DNA of 40,998 nt from Chara braunii (Eukaryota; Streptophyta; Charophyceae; Charales; Characeae), in contig BFEA01000025.1 of NCBI GenBank assembly GCA_003427395.1, positions 4,164,875-4,205,872 on the forward strand, written 5' to 3'. The notes under the pieces were generated by a model. That model saw only the letters and a program-made list of their open reading frames with translations. It was not told where the DNA came from and ran no database searches. The position numbers were made by a program, and so were the translations under genes. This document shows, in pieces, positions 1-10,402 of this stretch (positions within the stretch are counted from its first letter, which is position 1; each line of letters opens with the position of its first letter).

Positions 1-95
1 TTCGGCTCCCCGCCCCCGCCATCCGCCTTGACCATCTCCCCTCTCGTCACTTTTCGGCCGCTTTTTGGCGGGCTCGCTGGGGTCCGTCCTAACTC
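1..95 (+). repeat. Partial third copy of the 176-bp satellite unit
   Basis: These 95 bases recur exactly at 1689-1783 and with one difference (G to A) at 1865-1959, where they form the 3' part of a 176-bp tandem unit. The copy stops abruptly at the adapter that begins at base 96, so its position may come from a mis-joined read and not from true genomic order. Confidence 0.9.
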
Positions 96-133
96 CTGTC
101 TCTTATACACATCTAGATGTGTATAAGAGACAG
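96..133. other. Nextera mate-pair junction adapter (library artefact)
   Basis: A perfect 38-bp palindrome: the 19-base Tn5 mosaic end CTGTCTCTTATACACATCT followed directly by its reverse complement. This head-to-head pair is the known circularisation junction of Illumina Nextera mate-pair libraries and does not occur naturally in plant genomes. It lies between a piece of the 176-bp satellite and a GA-rich tract, so the left 95 bases and the sequence from 134 onward are probably not contiguous in the genome. Confidence 0.97.
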
Positions 134-142
134 GGGGGAAGC

Positions 143-268
143 GAGAGAGAGAGAGAGAGAGAGTTGACTGCCCAAGCAGACTTCAGGAAAAGCAGAGAAG
201 ACCTTTTGGGGAGAGAGAGAGAGAGGAGGGGGGGGGGAGGAGGAGAGAGAGAGAGAGAGAGAGAGAGA
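143..268. repeat. GA-rich microsatellite cluster
   Basis: Three (GA)n runs (143-163, about 211-225 and 243-268) are separated by unique spacers and a poly(G) run. The spacers share a short direct repeat around the words AGACTTCAGGAAAA (about 178 and 283), which suggests local slippage duplication. No coding potential beyond low-complexity frames. Confidence 0.9.
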
Positions 269-322
269 TGAGTGCCAAACTAGACTTCAGGAAAAAAGAA
301 TTTTTTTTGAAGAACGAACCAG

Positions 323-324
<2 letters not shown>

Positions 325-374
<50 letters not shown>

Positions 375-444
375 TACACACAAACACGCGCGCGCGCGCG
401 CACACGCACACGCACACACCCACACACACACACACACACACGCG

Positions 445-503
<59 letters not shown>
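325..503. repeat. CA/CG compound microsatellite
   Basis: About 180 bp of alternating purine-pyrimidine dinucleotides: (CA)n interrupted by two (CG)n blocks and a few CATA words. Alternating CA/CG tracts can adopt Z-DNA. The long open frames through it on both strands are low-complexity artefacts. Confidence 0.97.
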
Positions 504-505
<2 letters not shown>

Positions 506-1030
506 GGACCAAAAAAAACAGAGAAGGTATAAACTCCTAGGAGTAGGCAGTACAGCTGGCATTGGGATTATCGTCTGTCATCCGGAATTGTACATCCTCC
601 GGAATTTTCTTTTTTTCGGCAGCAGAAACCTGCTCAACGATTTACTTCATGTAAATCCTCCGTGTTTTTTCGTTAGTCTTCCAATTGCCAGCGAGGCACG
701 CAATGAACATTACTTTTTTTTCCCGATCGATTTGTCCCAAAAAACAATTAATAGTTCGGAAAACTCCACCGAGAAAGTTAACAGGCCGTAATAAACCCTT
801 GCAGAACGGGTGAGGGCATACTGGCACTACTACTTTTGAGCCCAAGCTGGTCGCCAAGTACCCGACAGATAGATACATCGAGAAAACTTCTAGTGCCAGC
901 ATGCCCTGACATGTCAATACCAACTACATGCGAGCAATAATATTTTTTTCCTCAGTCCCAAAATAGCAACATCGCAAGCTCATTGTGCTGTGCGATTTTG
1001 CTTCATTCACAATCTACTTCCCAATTTGGG

Positions 1031-1034
<4 letters not shown>
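504..1034. other. Unassigned single-copy-looking interval
   Basis: No gene is recognisable. The longest open frame (504-791, plus) starts inside the end of the CA repeat and shows no domain or bias I recognise. The only structure seen is the foldback at 813-907, listed separately. Confidence 0.5.
813..907. repeat. Imperfect foldback, 17-bp arms
   Basis: The left arm 813-829 (AGGGCATACTGGCACTA) is the reverse complement of 891-907 apart from one position that would be a G-U pair in RNA. The flanking inner bases also pair partly (ACTTTTGAG against the complement of CTCGAAAAGAAG-like bases), leaving a loop of roughly 60 nt. The geometry fits either a small inverted-repeat element or a miRNA-precursor-like hairpin. 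There is no evidence of transcription. Confidence 0.5.

Positions 1035-1069
<35 letters not shown>
1035..1069. repeat. (CA)n microsatellite
   Basis: An uninterrupted CA dinucleotide run of about 35 bp. Confidence 0.97.
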
Positions 1070-1071
<2 letters not shown>

Positions 1072-1399
1072 TTTGCAAGCCGTTGACGAATCTCTTGTGA
1101 TTGAAGAAACGAAAAAAGAAATGTAGTGCCAAAAAAATAAAAAAAAAATGTAGCTTTGAAACCCCACAGGACAAGTGGCACAAACCTGAAGTCCAACCGA
1201 CGGTCTCCCGAGCTTGCCGCGCTGAGTTGAAGACATGAGAGACAAAGCATCACACCCAGGACCACCACACCTCCTCCCATCCTCGCTCCTCCCTCCTCGC
1301 TCCTGCCCTCCTGGAGCTCCACGGCCGACTTTGAACAGAATGGATGATAAAGGGGAACCAAGCTGAGCAAGGCCCAGGCAAAGCTGCCAAGCCGCGGAC
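1070..1399. other. Interval with no recognised feature
   Basis: A-rich at 1110-1150 and C/T-rich at 1255-1320. I see no convincing coding, RNA or repeat signal. Confidence 0.4.
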
Positions 1400-1449
1400 T
1401 CTAGCATCTAGCATCTAGCCTCTAGCCTGAAGCCTGAAGCCTGAAGCCA
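1400..1449. repeat. Heptamer minisatellite
   Basis: Three copies of the 7-mer TCTAGCA/C are followed by three copies of TGAAGCC, in perfect or near-perfect tandem. This is a local slippage product next to the GC-rich satellite block. Confidence 0.85.
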
Positions 1450-1607
1450 ACCCCCGAGCAGGGCCGAGCGGGCCGAGCCGACCTCCGCTGGGCCGAGCAC
1501 AAGATCCGAGCAGAATTTCGACTGGCGCCAACTTGCTGTGTTTGTTCCTTGATTTGACTTGGGCGACGCCGCGACGGTTCCCCATCGGCGACTTGAACGA
1601 TGAGATA

Positions 1608-1959
1608 GCCGATACCGCCGGAGAGTGGGCGGGGATAGATCGGCGAGTGGGCGGGGATAGATCGGCGAGTGGGCGGGGATAGCCACATTTCGGCTCCCCG
1701 CCCCCGCCATCCGCCTTGACCATCTCCCCTCTCGTCACTTTTCGGCCGCTTTTTGGCGGGCTCGCTGGGGTCCGTCCTAACTCGCCGATACCGCCGGAGA
1801 GTGGGCGGGGATAGATCGGCGAGTGGGCGGGGATAGATCGGCGAGTGGGCGGGGATAGCCACATTTCGGCTCCCCGCCCCCGCCATCCGCCTTGACCATC
1901 TCCCCTCTCGTCACTTTTCGGCCGCTTTTTAGCGGGCTCGCTGGGGTCCGTCCTAACTC
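1608..1959. repeat. 176-bp tandem duplication with 22-bp subrepeats
   Basis: Two head-to-tail copies (1608-1783 and 1784-1959) differ at a single position I can find. Each copy contains three tandem 22-bp subrepeats with the core GAGTGGGCGGGGATAG, then a unique-looking 95-bp block that also occurs at 1-95. Near identity means the duplication is recent, is homogenised, or is an assembly product. The open frames across it simply repeat themselves and show no domain. Confidence 0.93.
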
Positions 1960-2043
1960 TCCCGCCGCATGAGGATCGAGGAACAAGCCGCCCTCGTGGC
2001 AGTCAATAGCCCGCCGGAGACGTTAATCGGCGGCCAAATCTTT

Positions 2044-2400
2044 TTCTTTTTTTTTTTTTACTTATGATTTTTTTATTTTATCTTTTTAGAAAACAACAAC
2101 TCATTACAAATTACTGAGGGGAGGCCGGGGACCTCACAATTCAACCCGGAATACTGACAGCATCAGCCAGCTTAGCTTACAGGCTCTCGCCTGCGGGAAG
2201 TCTGCTACAGACTTTTCACCAACTAATCCTACCAATTCACAGCGTTCCAGATTTACCTTGGTGCGTCACAATCGTCTCTAGCGGCTGCTTCAAATCTGAC
2301 CCTGGTCCCAATACATAACCGTTCTGCTCTCTGTTTACTGTCCTAAAAAGCAGACAAGTAATCATTTTGCCCTTAGCTAGTATTCAGATAAAACCTATGC
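2044..2400 (-). mobile_element. LINE 3'-end fragment (minus strand), tail at left
   Basis: A T-rich stretch at 2040-2090 (the A-rich tail of a minus-strand element) leads into AGGCCGGGGACCTCACAA, then CAACCCGGAA. The same terminal words occur in reverse complement in the 3' UTR of LINE-A (about 10190-10225) and in the same orientation at 10970-11000 and 40318-40345. This is therefore the 3' end of a severely 5'-truncated member of the same LINE family, as target-primed reverse transcription leaves. There is no coding part. Confidence 0.65.
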
Positions 2401-2411
2401 ATGGAGCTTTA

Positions 2412-2807
2412 GGGCCTCACCACACTACTCCCGACTTGGGCATTTTCGGGAGTGCAGCATCACCACACCAGCTCCCGAGTTCAACCTGTCAGATTGAATT
2501 CGGGAGCTGTCAGAATGTGCCTCCCGAGAGCACTCCCGAAGTCACCGCCTGCAAAACTTTTTTTTCGAGAGACCTCCTTCGCTCCTCCGAGTTTCATCCC
2601 AGATTTGGGAGCAGAGCCGGAAGGGACAAACGACTTTTGCCAGACTTCTTCACACTGATCATGTCCATATGTGGCAAATGACATTTTCAGAATTTGAGCG
2701 CGGCCGGGTCGAGAGTGTAGTGTGGCGAAGGGCACTCCCGAGCGGGTTTTCACTTCCGGGAGCACTCCCGAAAATGTTCCCAAGTCAGGTGTGGTGTGGC
2801 GAGGCCC
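2412..2807. mobile_element. Non-autonomous TIR element (MITE-like), 396 bp
   Basis: The left terminus 2412-2454 starts GGGCCTCACCACAC and ends TTTTCGGGAGTGC. The right terminus 2762-2807 is its reverse complement with four mismatches and one 2-nt gap; the innermost 15 bases are perfect. The interior carries about eight copies of the heptamer CTCCCGA or its complement (for example near 2427, 2471, 2522, 2531, 2446, 2500, 2735, 2764), like subterminal transposase-binding repeats. One perfect internal palindrome pairs AGCTCCCGA with TCGGGAGCT. No transposase is encoded. I cannot see a clean target-site duplication (flanks CTTTA and ATATT), so the superfamily is undetermined. Confidence 0.7.
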
Positions 2808-3157
2808 ATATTCTTCTCTCAAAAAACGGTTTGAGGCGTGAAGGGGGGATGGCAGGCCGCTTCCGCCGGCGCTATGATGCGCTCGGACCAAGCGGGGTGC
2901 TACCGGTAACGGGAGTCTGGGATAGCAGAAACGACTACCATCGTGATAGCGTTTTCGTTGGTAAGGTTGTCGTCACCATCGCCATGCCTTTGGTCAGCTA
3001 CCCGTCGTCGAGCGGGAAGTTGTAGACACCTTAGTACCCCATCGCTCTACCCCCTGAGAATAGACGATAGCGTGAGTTTGAGAATTGTTTGTGCTCTAGT
3101 GTTTAGGTCTCCTAAACAGCTCCGAAGAAAGGATTGTGAGGACAAGCTAACTGCGGC

Positions 3158-5274
3158 ATGGCGGAAGCGGTGATGGAAGAAAATCATTCACCTCCGGCGG
3201 TGCCGGAAGCGACCGCTAACGAGGAAGAAGAGCATATTCGTGAGATGGCGAGACTGTGCTATGAGAAAGGCATTTTACCAACGAATATTGATCCTGGCGA
3301 GATGAGAGTTGACGGCCGGGAAGTTTTTTTCAAAGTCAACCCGATAATTGATCAAACGAAGGTGGCATGGCTTAAAGAACACACAATCACAGTCATCTTT
3401 AGAGAAGGGGCTCGTTTCTTACCGAAGAGGGTAAAGGATGACGTTATTAGGGCTTTTGATGACGATCGTGTTCAGGACGGTAGCTTCGAGGCCTCGACCT
3501 TCAAGCCGGGGTGGGTCAAGATAGAGAGTCCTAACGTCGTCTCCTACGTAGCAAAGAGCAGTACGGTAGCCCTGTGGATGTTAACGAAAGGGTCTGACGA
3601 AATAACTTTGGGTTCTACTCAGTACGTCCTGGAATTTAAGCCATGGCTCACGAAGGCTCGGTTGAGAGAGCAAAGGAGAACCGAAGATGAGTCCGTATTC
3701 TGGATAGTCGCTGTTCAAGTTCCTTTAGACGCGATGCTTTATTTGGAAGCTCATGTACGCAAGGCGATAGGTCCAGTGATTTTCACCCATCCTTCAGAGC
3801 CAGATAGGCAGAAACCCTCCCTGATCAATATTAAATTTGATATAGATCCTCAGGCAAGAGGCAATATGAAGGATAAGATATGGGTTGAAATTTGGGAAGG
3901 GGATTCGTTGGAGGTTAGACTAGCATCGTCGGCAACCCCGAGGTGCCGAAGGTGTAGAGCCTTCTTCCATACCGATGATGAATGTCGAAGAGCAGGTCGC
4001 TAACAAACTCACTCGGTAGCTAATCCTGCACAATCAACAGTGGTGAACCAAGGTGTGAAATCCGAGACCAGCATACTCAGGCCACTAAGCAGCAGGAGTG
4101 CAGACATCGCCGAGTAACTCGAGAATCGGTGTTCAGTTTCAAGCACAGCAGCAGCAAGCGAACCAAGGCCAACAACAACTTCAACAGCAAGTGGGAGGAA
4201 CGTTTGGGCAGTATCATGTCAACCTGATGTACTACATGAGCCCTGGGGGCACAGGGACGGTTCTCCAATACCAGATGGACCCTCTAATGCAGACAGGAGG
4301 TTCGACTTTCTTTCCATGGGGGCAGCAGGGGCAGGCCCCTCAAGGTGGGATGCCGAATGGCATCAGCAGTCAGCCTATGTTTCATTTGGAGAGACCACTG
4401 ATGAACCAGTGGGGCATGCCTGTCGCCTCAATGAGCCAGGCGGGAGGAGTGAGTGGAGTGGGAGAGATGGGAGGAGGGGGTGTGCTCCACGCTCACCCCC
4501 CCCCCCCACCCTCGGTACAACCGAATGCTTCGTGCACAGGAACCAGGGGAGTCCTGAATCAAGGTGGAAACCTGGAGCCATCCCCTTAGGGGGCAAGGGC
4601 AGATGGTGGAGAAAGAGACTCACTGCGATTACGAAGCGGCCAAAACGGCAGGCAGCGCCGTCTCGGTTTTGATGAGGTTTCGAGTGCAGCGGACCGAGGG
4701 GTAAGAGCTGAAAGGTCGGATGCCTCGTTCGCTTCCTCTAGCTCACAGGCTGAAGGAAGCATTTGAGAAGTGGGAACGTCAGGAAGCAAGACTACGAAAG
4801 CGAAATTCTATCACGTTGGGTAAGAGACAGTTAAATAACATGGAGGTAAAAATTTTACCGATCCTGTGTTCCTTTGCCAGAAACTCCTTGTGGGTGCCGG
4901 CATGGACAACGATCGATGCTTCCATTAACTTTATTACTATCCCCTCGCCTGATTTGCCCATGTCATTGGTACTGATAAATGCAATTCGAACAGCAATTAA
5001 CGATAAACTCACATTTCGTTTGATTCCGGAAACATCGATGCCGAGATTTCTAATGGACCATCCTACTGGCCAGGGTAAGAAGTTGAAATTCTTCTGCCCG
5101 CTGGCCGATGTATGGTTCGTAACCGGACAATTGAAGATGTTGGAAGTTGAAGGTCTTAGGCTGATCCTCATGGCAGTGTTTACAGATGCCAAGAAACAGG
5201 AACTCCGCCGTTTCAAAGCGGATCCTGCCAACTCAGCAGAATTCCTGGCAGAACTCGATAGCAAGCTGGTTTGA
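3158..5274 (+). pseudogene. LINE-A ORF1 protein (nucleic-acid-binding), broken
   Basis: ORF1 proteins of L1-type LINEs bind the element RNA and act as chaperones in the ribonucleoprotein. The reading starts at ATG 3158 (MAEAVMEENHS) and is open to 4003. This block holds the conserved core (FKPWLTKAR, FWIVAVQVPLDA) and a zinc-knuckle-like end, C-x2-C-x4-H-x4-C (CRRCRAFFHTDDEC). A stop at 4001-4003 and two frame changes follow. A Gln/Gly/Pro-rich linker is readable at 4098-4589, then the C-terminal domain at 4720-5274 (ILCSFARNSLWVPAW through AELDSKLV). Both ends align with the ORF1 of LINE-B (minus, 25111-22950), which confirms that the three frames are one decayed gene. The intact protein would have been roughly 700 residues. 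Confidence 0.85.
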
Positions 5275-5413
5275 GAGAAAAAACTCGCCTCACAATTTAT
5301 GAGGAAAACCCTCACGTCCCCATGGTTGGGCCCTGCAGGGTCCCCCCAGCCTGTTAGAAGCTCTGACTCACAGACGATATCCCAAATCCAAAAAGGGGGA
5401 ATCAGTTTAGGCG

Positions 5414-8400
5414 ATGGGAAAAATTAAATTCGCTACATGAAATGTGCGGGGCCTTGTTGATCAATCCGGTAAACATAAGCGTGATAGACTTAAATCTTGG
5501 ATTCATGTGAATAAGTTTCAAATTGTGTGCGTACAAGAAACAAAGCTTAACGAGGAAAAGATTAACTCTCTTGGTATGTGGTGGGATGACCCTCAGCTGT
5601 GGTCCCCTGCAGAAGGGACCAGAGGTGGTGTGGCCATCCTTGTGCACAGAGGAGCGGAAATTGAAATAGCGGACTATGGTATTGACCTTTGGGGTCGATG
5701 GGCATGGATTAAATTCTACACCACCGAACAGTCTTGGATTATTGCTTCAATCTATGCCCCGACTGAGTCGTGCAAGAGAGTTACCTTTTTAGAGAACTTG
5801 CATATGTCCTGCCGATAACTGACTCGGTGTTGTACACAGGGGACTGGAACACGTCCTTGGATGTCTCCCTTTCGAACCCGGGCGTGCAGACGACACCAGA
5901 TAAATTATCTTTGGTAAATCTGATGGAAGAGAGGGACCTTATTGACCCGTACAGATTATCCTATCCTGACCAGGACGGTTATACCTGGTGCTCGAACCGC
6001 AGACGGGACTCAGGCTTTATTCGTAGGCGGTTAGATTACTTTCTGACATCCGCATCAACCTGGAACTCGATGAAATCGATTAGAGAGGCAACCCAGTTTA
6101 TGTCTGACCACAGTCCAGTAGCTCTCACCATGCATACACAGGGTCCGGCACGGGGAAAAAGGATTTTCAGGTTTAATGTTCAAAACCTTGAAGATCCTGG
6201 TTTGGTAGAGTGGATGAGAAATTTATGGGTAGATTGGCAAGCGGTCAAACCACGATATGATTCTATTGAAGACTGGTGGGATGCAGAAACCAACATGTTC
6301 TCTAGCTTGTTGAGTGTTTTCTCTCGGCTTACGGCACACAACCGTCAAAGTTATGAAGCTGAGATATTAAGGAAAATCAGTTATGCAGAGGAAAGAATGA
6401 AAGACCATCCGATATCGGGTCTAGTTTGGGGTAGAAAACGGACAAACCTCATGACAGATTGGGATGCTTATCAACAAAAAAACTATGAAGTCTGGGTAGA
6501 CCGTTTGAGGATAAAGGGGGTCGCAGTACACGATCGGATGACTAAAGAGTCCTTTCGTAAATTGCTTTCATCCCGATCTTCTCCCTCAATGAATGAGCTG
6601 ATGCATCCCTTTGATGTGGATGCGCCAAGAGCAAAGGAGCTTACCAGTTTGTGTGAGTACGCATCTCTCTACTATAAGGATATTTTAACGTCACGAACAT
6701 AAGGTGTTGAGATTACCCAACGTTTAAATGAGGGAAATACTCATTGGGATAACACCGTCTGTCGTTTTTCAACATTTGGTAGACTCGACTTAGATCGTCC
6801 TATCACCACAACGGAAGATCGAGTGGCCTTAGCTTAGATGGCTAAAGGAAAAGCTCCAGGGAGCGATGGCCTGCCCACAGAGCTGTTTTTATGTATATGA
6901 GACTCTGTGGGAGACAGCCTAGTTGAGATCTACAATCGAGTCCTGACAGGGGGTAAGCTATCCGCAAATATGTGCAGGGGCATTATCTCCGTACTGTTCA
7001 AGAAAGGTGAGAGGTCTGAAATCATAAATTGACGCTCAATTTCTATCCTGAACGTGTCCTACAAATTATTGGCAAAAATTTTAGCCAAACGTTTAGGTAA
7101 GTACCTACTTGATTTGGTAGTTCCGGATCAAGCCGCTTTTATTCAGGGTCGCTCGATTTTTGACAATATTGTCACAATAATTGAAACTCTAGAAATCATC
7201 CACAACAAAAACTGCAACATCGCAGTCCTGTTACTTGACCTTGAGAAAGCATACGATAGAGTCAATTGGTCGTATGTGATTACAACGCTCAAGTGGCTTG
7301 ATTTTGGGGAGAATTTCATTGGTTGGGTAAAGGCGTTGTACACGATTTCCACTGCGTCAGTGATGATTAATGGGCAATTATCAAGAGAATTTAGCCTTTC
7401 GCGATCGTTGAGACAAGGGTGTCCACTGACACCGTTGTTGTTTGCAGTACAATTTGAGGTAGTGTTGAATAATATTTGTGCTAACCCTCAAATCCGGGAA
7501 TGTCAGTTGGGAGGTCAGAATACAAGGTTAAAGCGTTGGCTGATGATTTATTCGCCGTTTTGGAGAACTCGGTGACATCCCTGTCGTCACTCAAGGACTG
7601 TTTAGACGAATACTCCCACTATTCGGAAGCAGCTATAAACCGACATAAATCGGTCTTCTTCCTCCCAACAGAATATAACTTGTGTACCCAGTAGGGTATG
7701 AAACGAATTAGAGAAGAAGAATCTGAAAGGTTCCTCAGGGTTCAAATCTCACTGAGTGACTGCTCAGACAATCAGGAAGACATACTGCTTCAAAAAGCAA
7801 TCCAAAGATTGGTCAACTGGGGAAAAGCCCCGCATCTCTCTCTGTTTGGCCGTGCGTTGGTCTTGAACGGGACCCTGTTTGCACTTTTGTGGTTTGTTGG
7901 AACTGTGAGAGCACTTGGCTCTCATTTGTATGTAATTATTAAGGGACGGGCAACAAAGTTTCTCTTGAAGCCTTTTGCTAACGATGATTCCAGATTCTTG
8001 TCCAAAGTTGCGTGGGAAATGTTGTGTCTCCCCAGGCACGAAGGTGGATTAGCGATTCTAAACCCCAAAAAGCAGAATGATGCAATGTTGATTAAGTGGA
8101 TAGTGAAAGTCTGCCTAGCGTCCCCCTCCCCTCATTGGGTGTTGTTAGCTGAGCATATTTTAGCTCAAGAATGAAATTTGCCAAGGGAGGAAGATGTATG
8201 GACGGTCATATTTATTCCATCTTATTTGTATCGAAGGATTAGGTCCCCTTTTTGGCCTGCGATTATTTCGGCGTGGAAGAGACTGCTCCCGGACATGTGC
8301 CGACCCCAAACATCTAAAGCAGAAGTCCTAGAACAGTCCATATTTGAAAACGCATATATTCGCTCCCCACAAGGTGACTGGTTCAGTGCAGACACATCCG

Positions 8401-9647
8401 TCGGCAGCTTTGGCCGGAAATGGATAGAAAAAAAGGTACTAAGGATAACTGATATCTGGGACAGTTTGACAGACACATGGTTGTCTGCTAATCAACTGAG
8501 ACTGAAGTTGGGGCAAGTACACCATGTTGAGGATAGACGGAGGGCCATCATTAATGCTATCCCCGAGGAGTGGAAGCACATTATTGGACCTCAAGGAATC
8601 GACCCACCAGGAACATGGTCCGTCTGCAAAGCAGATAGTACCAACAAGTACTGAAAACTGCTAAGTATACAGCAGGATGGGAAACAAATCTTCCAATGTT
8701 GGACCACAATGGGGAACAAGGTATCGCACGAACTGTCAAAACCCACCCAGCCAGTACTGCGTCAAGAGCTGATTCAGATTCGGGTGGTTGAATCAGTAAC
8801 GGACGATGGTGTAAATAACGTTGTACTGTTTAATAAAGGGAAACCGGTACGAGAACTGAAGGTGGACCCAAAAAGCTGGGAGCGGCGAGCGCGTGGTAAG
8901 AATGGGGAAAACCTGTGTTTATTGGACTACCATCAGAAAATAGGCTACGATCTAATAGCCCCACTAAAGACTCCACAGGTTATGATAAAATCAAGATGGA
9001 TGAGGGTTATACCGGAAGAACCATCTGTTATAGACAAAGCTTTGAGAAGATGTTGGGAACAGTTAAAAATGATCCCGTGCCAGAGATCTACATCGGTGCT
9101 CTAGTTGATCTCCTTAATGGCAACCCCATCGTTGGTATGGCTGGTCGAACATAGGGTTCAGGTTGACATGACATGTGTCAGGTGCAACTGGGCGTTTCAA
9201 TCTACAGTACATCTTTGGTGGGATTGTCCGCGGTCCAGGCGGATATGGGAATGGATTTGAGGTGTTTGGCAGAGCCTTACGAATACAGTGTTCATGTGGG
9301 ACAGACAGTGGGTTTTATTAGGAGGCGTGCCACGGGATTTAAGTCTGCACAAGGGTTGGGGCTACGTTGGCCAGGTAGTCAGAGCGGCTGCAATCATGAC
9401 AATATGGCATGAACGAAACTCAAAAGTCTTTGATAAAAGTGATTGGACCAATAAGCAAGCCAGATCCTTTCTCGGTAGGCAACTTCGGCTGGCCATTGTG
9501 GGCGATTGGAGAAGGAAAGTGACAAAATCTGGCAACAGGGAAAGTGAAATGCAATGGTTCAAGGAGACCTGGTGTATTCATCAAAAGATTTCATCGATCT
9601 CCTCACAAGATCAGTTAGTTCTAAACAAGTGGTTATTTAGTGAATGA
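5414..9647 (+). pseudogene. LINE-A ORF2: endonuclease, reverse transcriptase, zf-RVT; broken
   Basis: ORF2 nicks target DNA and reverse-transcribes the element RNA there. APE-type endonuclease: start at ATG 5414, then T-stop-NVRGL (TGA at 5438-5440 in place of the conserved Trp), QETKLNE, TRGGVAIL, GDWN (about 5841), RRLDYF and SDHSPV (about 6100). Reverse transcriptase: SISILN (7033), QAAFIQGRSIFDN, LDLEKAYDRVNW, RQGCPLTPLLFA and the catalytic ALADDLFAV (about 7530), which is intact. zf-RVT: CVRCNWAFQSTVHLWWDCP (about 9175-9235). Two frame changes (near 5790 and 7510) and in-frame stops at 5438, 6700, 6835, 6898, 7030, 7692, 8172, 8652, 9102 and 9258 kill it. Seven of these ten stops sit where sister copies or the family motif have Trp. 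Read-through ends at TGA 9645-9647. Confidence 0.9.
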
Positions 9648-10275
9648 TAACTTGGGCCTTTCGTTCGTGGTTGTGGTTTGGAGAGGCCTCAAGTTGGCTT
9701 GAGGATAAACCTGATCGCTCGGTTTCTGGTTTCGGTCGCACGAGACAGGCAGCAAGGAGCAAGAGCAAGTGAAAGGAGCGTTTTTTATGACAAGGGCCCG
9801 GAGGGCCTCCGCCACCGCAATAGGTGTTTTTTTTTTGTTAGAAGTTTGTGGTATTTATTAGTGTTTTAGTTTTAGGTTGGTAGGATATAGGGGCTATGGG
9901 TAGGGAGCATAACTCCTCGGGTTTATGAGTTTTTTGTTGGCATGGTTGAGTTTGTTTTGAGTTAGTTAGGTTTTCTTTGGTTTGTGAGGCGTTATTGGCA
10001 TTGTTGAAATGGTTTTTAAAGTAGATAGATTCTCTGGTTTGTGAGGTTTTTGTAGCATTGTTTTGTTTTTGTTTTTTTCCCAGGGATGCGGAATGTCAGG
10101 ACAACGGCCCGGTTTTGGTCATTTCTGATGCTTGAACACACCCCATCGCCTCCACCTAAGCTCGGTAATGGTCCCAGATTTGCCTTTTTCCGGGTTGTTT
10201 GTGAGGTTTTCCCGGCCTCCTATTGGTAATTGAACAAGCTCAATGTTTCAAAAAAAAAAAAAAAAAAAAAAAAAC
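9648..10275 (+). other. LINE-A 3' UTR and poly(A)
   Basis: A G/T-rich trailer with recurring TTTGTGAGG words ends in CCGGGTTGTTTGTGAGG, CCCGGCCTCC and a 26-A tail at 10250-10275. The terminal 60-70 bases are the part shared by all LINE ends in this window (2100-2130, 10970-11040 and 40318-40345, all minus), so they probably include the sequence recognised by the LINE reverse transcriptase. Confidence 0.8.
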
Positions 10276-10402
10276 TATGCACCATGAGAGCCTCGTTGGA
10301 GGCTTGAGCACGGATGTGGCTGCTACAGGGTTCCCCGTAATACTATAATGACAATGAAAAAAGGCTTGAAAGGCCGTCCTGTCCAGATTTGATAGGTAAT
10401 TG

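Larger units (their letters stand above)
2808..10275 (+). mobile_element. LINE-A: near full-length plant L1-type retrotransposon, inactivated
   Basis: Order: 5' leader (2808-3157), ORF1 (3158-5274), ORF2 with endonuclease, reverse transcriptase and zf-RVT (5414-9647), 3' UTR, and a 26-base poly(A) at 10250-10275. Both ORFs carry stops and frameshifts, so the copy cannot act on its own. The true 5' end is uncertain. CTATGCA follows the poly(A) at 10276 and also occurs at 2396-2402, so the element may start near 2403 with the 396-bp TIR element lying inside its leader; that 7-bp match is weak evidence for a target-site duplication. The family is shared with LINE-B, -C and -D in this window. Confidence 0.9.

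Noticed and set aside
183-562. Several open frames of about 70-110 codons over the CA/CG tract
   Set aside because: They are low-complexity translations of a dinucleotide repeat (Cys-Val, His-Thr, Ala-Arg) in several frames at once.
5414-9647. Reassignment of UGA to Trp as an explanation for the LINE-A stops
   Set aside because: Two of the seven Trp-site stops are TAG, and LINE-A also has a TAA stop and further non-Trp stops. Sister copies use TGG at the same places and frameshifts are present too. Mutational decay explains all of it.
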